Source: an uncultured Ancrocorticia sp.
GTDB taxonomy: Bacteria; Actinomycetota; Actinomycetes; Actinomycetales; Actinomycetaceae
DNA length: 7,411 nucleotides
Direction: 5' to 3'
Assembly: GCA_905373325.1 (NCBI GenBank)
Contig: CAJPTB010000085.1
Span: forward strand, 1-7,411
Positions 5,524-7,411 of the stretch are shown in pieces. Each line of letters opens with the position of its first letter. Positions within the stretch are counted from its first letter, which is position 1. Under the pieces are notes generated by a model. It ran no database searches. It had not been told where the DNA came from and saw only the letters and a program-made list of their open reading frames with translations. The position numbers and the translations under genes were made by a program.

Positions 5524-6833
5524 GCGGAGACAAAGCGGGGCTCACCCGGTCAGGGCGGGCCGACGTCGCCGACGCCCGCTATCCGATTCCGGCAGAGCCA
5601 CCCGAATACAGGACAAGGCCGCGCAAGGTCAGCGGCCGCAAACGAACCCCCGTATGGGACGCGGTGGCGGCTTTGTACGTAATCATCGCGCTGATTTTCA
5701 TCGGATGGCTGGCAACCGAAATGGCCGTGCACGCCAAACCGGGCGACTCCCTGTGGGTCCTCAACCTTGTCTCCTTCTGGGCGACGACCGCCTATCTGGC
5801 CATTCCCCGCATCCACCAGATCCTCACCCTTTTGTACGTTCCCGACTACTTCATCGGACGCACCCGAACGGGAGACGGTGTGCTAGGCGATCCCGTCAAC
5901 CTCGCGATCGACGGAACGGCCGACGACATCCATGCCGGCATGCAGGCTGCCGGATGGGCGCTCGCCGACGAAGTCACCGTGCGCTCGTCGTGGGGAATCG
6001 TCGTCTCCTCCGTGATCAAGAGGCCCTACCCCTCCGCGCCCGTGTCGAACCTCTACCTCTTTGGGCGCAAGCAGGCCTTCGCCTACCAGAAGGAGGTCGA
6101 CGGCAACGCGTCGAGGCGCCACCATGTCAGATTCTGGCCGACGCCCGAGGGATGGCATCTTCCCGGCGGGCAGCGCGTGGACTTTCTCGCGGCGGGAACC
6201 TACGACAGGTCGGTCGGCTTTTCGCTTTTCACCGGGCAGATTACGCACAAGGTCGACGCCGACACCGACGCCGAGCGCGATTTCATCATCGACACCCTGA
6301 GGTACGCGGACCCGAAGATCGACGTCGCCGTCATCGACAAGTTCTCCACGGCCTACCACTCTCGAAACGGCGGCGGCGACGCGATCAACACCGACGGCGA
6401 CTTGCCGGTTCTCGACATGCGCGGCGCCTCCGAACGAGGTCCCGCCCCGCACATGCCGCGCCCGGACAAAAGCGTCGCCCGCCACCACATTCCGCCGCTT
6501 CCGCTTCTTTTCACGGGGGCGCTCGCTTTGTGGGGGTTCATTTTTGCCGGCATTCAGGTGGCGGTGGACTCTCAGGTGACCGCTTCGAAGCTGGTCATGC
6601 CGGCCGTCGAATTCGCGCTGTGGCTTTTGACCGCAGCCAGGCAGCGGTGGGCGTGGGTCGGCCTCATGACGATATCTTCCATCACGGCTTTCTCTCATCT
6701 CCTTCTCCTCGATTTCTCGAAGCTCGCCGACGTCATACTCACGGGAGTGTCGGTTTTCGTAGTGCTCGCGGTGAGCGCCACCGCGGTGCGCGAATGGGTG
6801 CGCGGCGGCAATCGGGTACTTGTATCCAATTGA
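5520..6833 (+). CDS. Membrane protein with LssY C-terminal domain
   Basis: The predicted 437-residue protein has two membrane segments (about 46-69 and 77-106), a large soluble domain (about 120-265) and about four more hydrophobic segments (326-349, 358-372, 378-397, 403-423). The soluble domain has LssY_C features: GDPVNLAIDGTADDIHAGMQ, AAGW, APVSNLYLFGRKQ, SRRHHVRFW, TYDRS and ITHKVDADTDAERDF. The family's biochemical role is unclear; LssY was named from a Legionella type I secretion locus. I chose TTG 5520, which overlaps the truA stop as TTGA and has AAAGGA six bases upstream. The first ATG in frame would cut into the first membrane segment. Residues 300-322 form a Pro/Arg-rich linker. 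The gene is translationally coupled to truA, with no obvious functional link. Confidence 0.85.
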   Translation: MSGDKAGLTRSGRADVADARYPIPAEPPEYRTRPRKVSGRKRTPVWDAVAALYVIIALIFIGWLATEMAVHAKPGDSLWVLNLVSFWATTAYLAIPRIHQILTLLYVPDYFIGRTRTGDGVLGDPVNLAIDGTADDIHAGMQAAGWALADEVTVRSSWGIVVSSVIKRPYPSAPVSNLYLFGRKQAFAYQKEVDGNASRRHHVRFWPTPEGWHLPGGQRVDFLAAGTYDRSVGFSLFTGQITHKVDADTDAERDFIIDTLRYADPKIDVAVIDKFSTAYHSRNGGGDAINTDGDLPVLDMRGASERGPAPHMPRPDKSVARHHIPPLPLLFTGALALWGFIFAGIQVAVDSQVTASKLVMPAVEFALWLLTAARQRWAWVGLMTISSITAFSHLLLLDFSKLADVILTGVSVFVVLAVSATAVREWVRGGNRVLVSN

Positions 6834-6953
6834 GCTATAGATTCTTGGCATGGCTCGCGATAAACTGCGGAGTACTTTAGCTTAATAGGCGATTGCCCGA
6901 GCCTTATAAGTTCACTGGCCCGATTCGTTTGAAAATGCATGAAAGGAAAGGCC

Positions 6954-7277
6954 ATGCCGTACACTACGTCGCTCGACCCCGATGAGATGGCGGTTTTGGG
7001 AGCGCATTTGGAGAGTCTTTCAGAGCGGCTTGCCGGGCTCAATGGTCCGAGAGGAGGCTCCTTTGATTCTCTTGGGACCTTCGACCTCGCGTTTGCTGCG
7101 GTGCAGGTTCGCGGCGACGCCAAGAAACGCGCCGTGGAAGTCGCCGATTGGATCGGGCCGGCTTCGGGGGCCGTGCATGAAACGACGGCGGGTTTCGAGG
7201 CCGCCGACGACGCATCTAGGCAAGCATTCGAGAGGAATGCGGCAGACGTATACGGCAGCGCGGATCGGGAGGATTGA
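6954..7277 (+). CDS. EspC/WXG100-like small protein, second module
   Basis: This 107-residue protein is a diverged paralogue of the minus-strand protein encoded at 3626-3330. Both open M[PS], then D..EM..L...L, and a 53-residue block (LGTFDLAFAA to DDASRQAF here) aligns without gaps. Conserved positions include DA, R, the W of ADWIG, AV, T, A.DD and R.F. ATG 6954 is chosen over ATG 6939 because AAAGGAAAG precedes it and the paralogue starts at the same point. It is probably an ESX-type secretion partner of the next gene. The 120-base gap after the LssY gene is A+T richer than its neighbours, but I found no convincing promoter or terminator in it. Confidence 0.75.
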   Translation: MPYTTSLDPDEMAVLGAHLESLSERLAGLNGPRGGSFDSLGTFDLAFAAVQVRGDAKKRAVEVADWIGPASGAVHETTAGFEAADDASRQAFERNAADVYGSADRED

Positions 7278-7281
7278 TCTT

Positions 7282-7411
7282 ATGGGAACCTTCAGCAATG
7301 CCGTCGGCAAGCTGCAGGGCGATCCTGCGGCCGTGTTCGCCCTCTCGCGGAGCTGGAAGGCATACGCCGAGGAAGTGGCGGAAATTCGGAGCTCCTGCCT
7401 GAACGCGGGTT
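7282..7411 (+). CDS. Start of a WXG-like putative effector, 3' end outside window
   Basis: Only 43 codons are visible (MGTFSNAVGKLQGDPAAVFA, then LSRSWKAYAEEVAEIRSS). The start matches the WXG-calpain protein of the first module: MG.F, a hydrophobic residue plus Gly at positions 8-9, Gly13 and FAL at 19-21. GGAGG lies nine bases before ATG 7282, and the gap to the EspC-like gene is four bases. By analogy the missing part should hold the W-x-G turn, a helical stretch and a C-terminal toxin or enzyme domain, which may differ from calpain. Confidence 0.7.
   Translation, partial: MGTFSNAVGKLQGDPAAVFALSRSWKAYAEEVAEIRSSCLNAG

Noticed and set aside
5654..6880. Long Arg/His-rich open frames on both strands over the LssY-domain gene
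   Set aside because: These are typical high-G+C shadow frames with low-complexity basic composition and no family sequence. The frame 5520-6833 has membrane segments and LssY motifs.
6834..6953. Promoter before the second EspC-like gene
   Set aside because: TTGGCA, TTATAA and similar boxes are present, but none pair at 16-18 base spacing with a good partner.

Overview
The window looks like a piece of a high-G+C actinobacterial chromosome (Actinomycetota, perhaps Actinomycetaceae; the family is a guess). The core genes are G+C rich (43 of 60 bases are G/C in 5221-5280). They include a cstA-ybdD pair, a ROK-family sugar kinase with polyphosphate-glucokinase-like motifs, and truA. Small WXG/EspC-like proteins that pair with larger WXG-like proteins also fit an actinobacterium with type VII (ESX) secretion. 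No rRNA, tRNA, IS element or CRISPR was seen.

Left edge (1-872, plus strand): the 3' end of cstA, a carbon-starvation peptide/pyruvate transporter, is followed by ybdD, its usual small partner. The junction is odd. The cstA tail is a 12-bp tandem repeat that runs into a Shine-Dalgarno sequence. The ribosome-binding site plus start codon of ybdD occurs twice, 38 bp apart, which creates an 8-codon leader ORF. A hairpin at 961-992 lies in the convergent gap before the next block.

Accessory block (1028-3734, minus strand, lower G+C: 30 of 60 bases in 2161-2220): a good sigma70-type promoter drives a compact operon. In order it holds an EspC/WXG100-like small protein, a WXG-like helical leader fused to a calpain-type cysteine protease, and two small genes joined by ATGA overlaps whose products share a domain. 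One of the two is soluble and the other has an N-terminal membrane anchor. This is the layout of a secreted effector or toxin with its secretion partner and candidate immunity proteins. The protease gene has a one-base frameshift exactly at the catalytic cysteine codon, so the effector appears inactivated while the candidate immunity genes are open.

Core block (3774-6833): a ROK kinase (minus) and truA (plus) diverge from start codons that share a CATG. truA overlaps the TTG start of a membrane protein with an LssY C-terminal domain.

Right edge (6954-7411, plus strand): a second, diverged copy of the effector module begins. An EspC-like protein aligns colinearly with the one in the first module. 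It is followed by the first 43 codons of a protein that starts like the WXG-calpain protein. The window therefore holds two oppositely oriented effector modules around a three-gene core segment. The second effector's toxin domain lies beyond the window.
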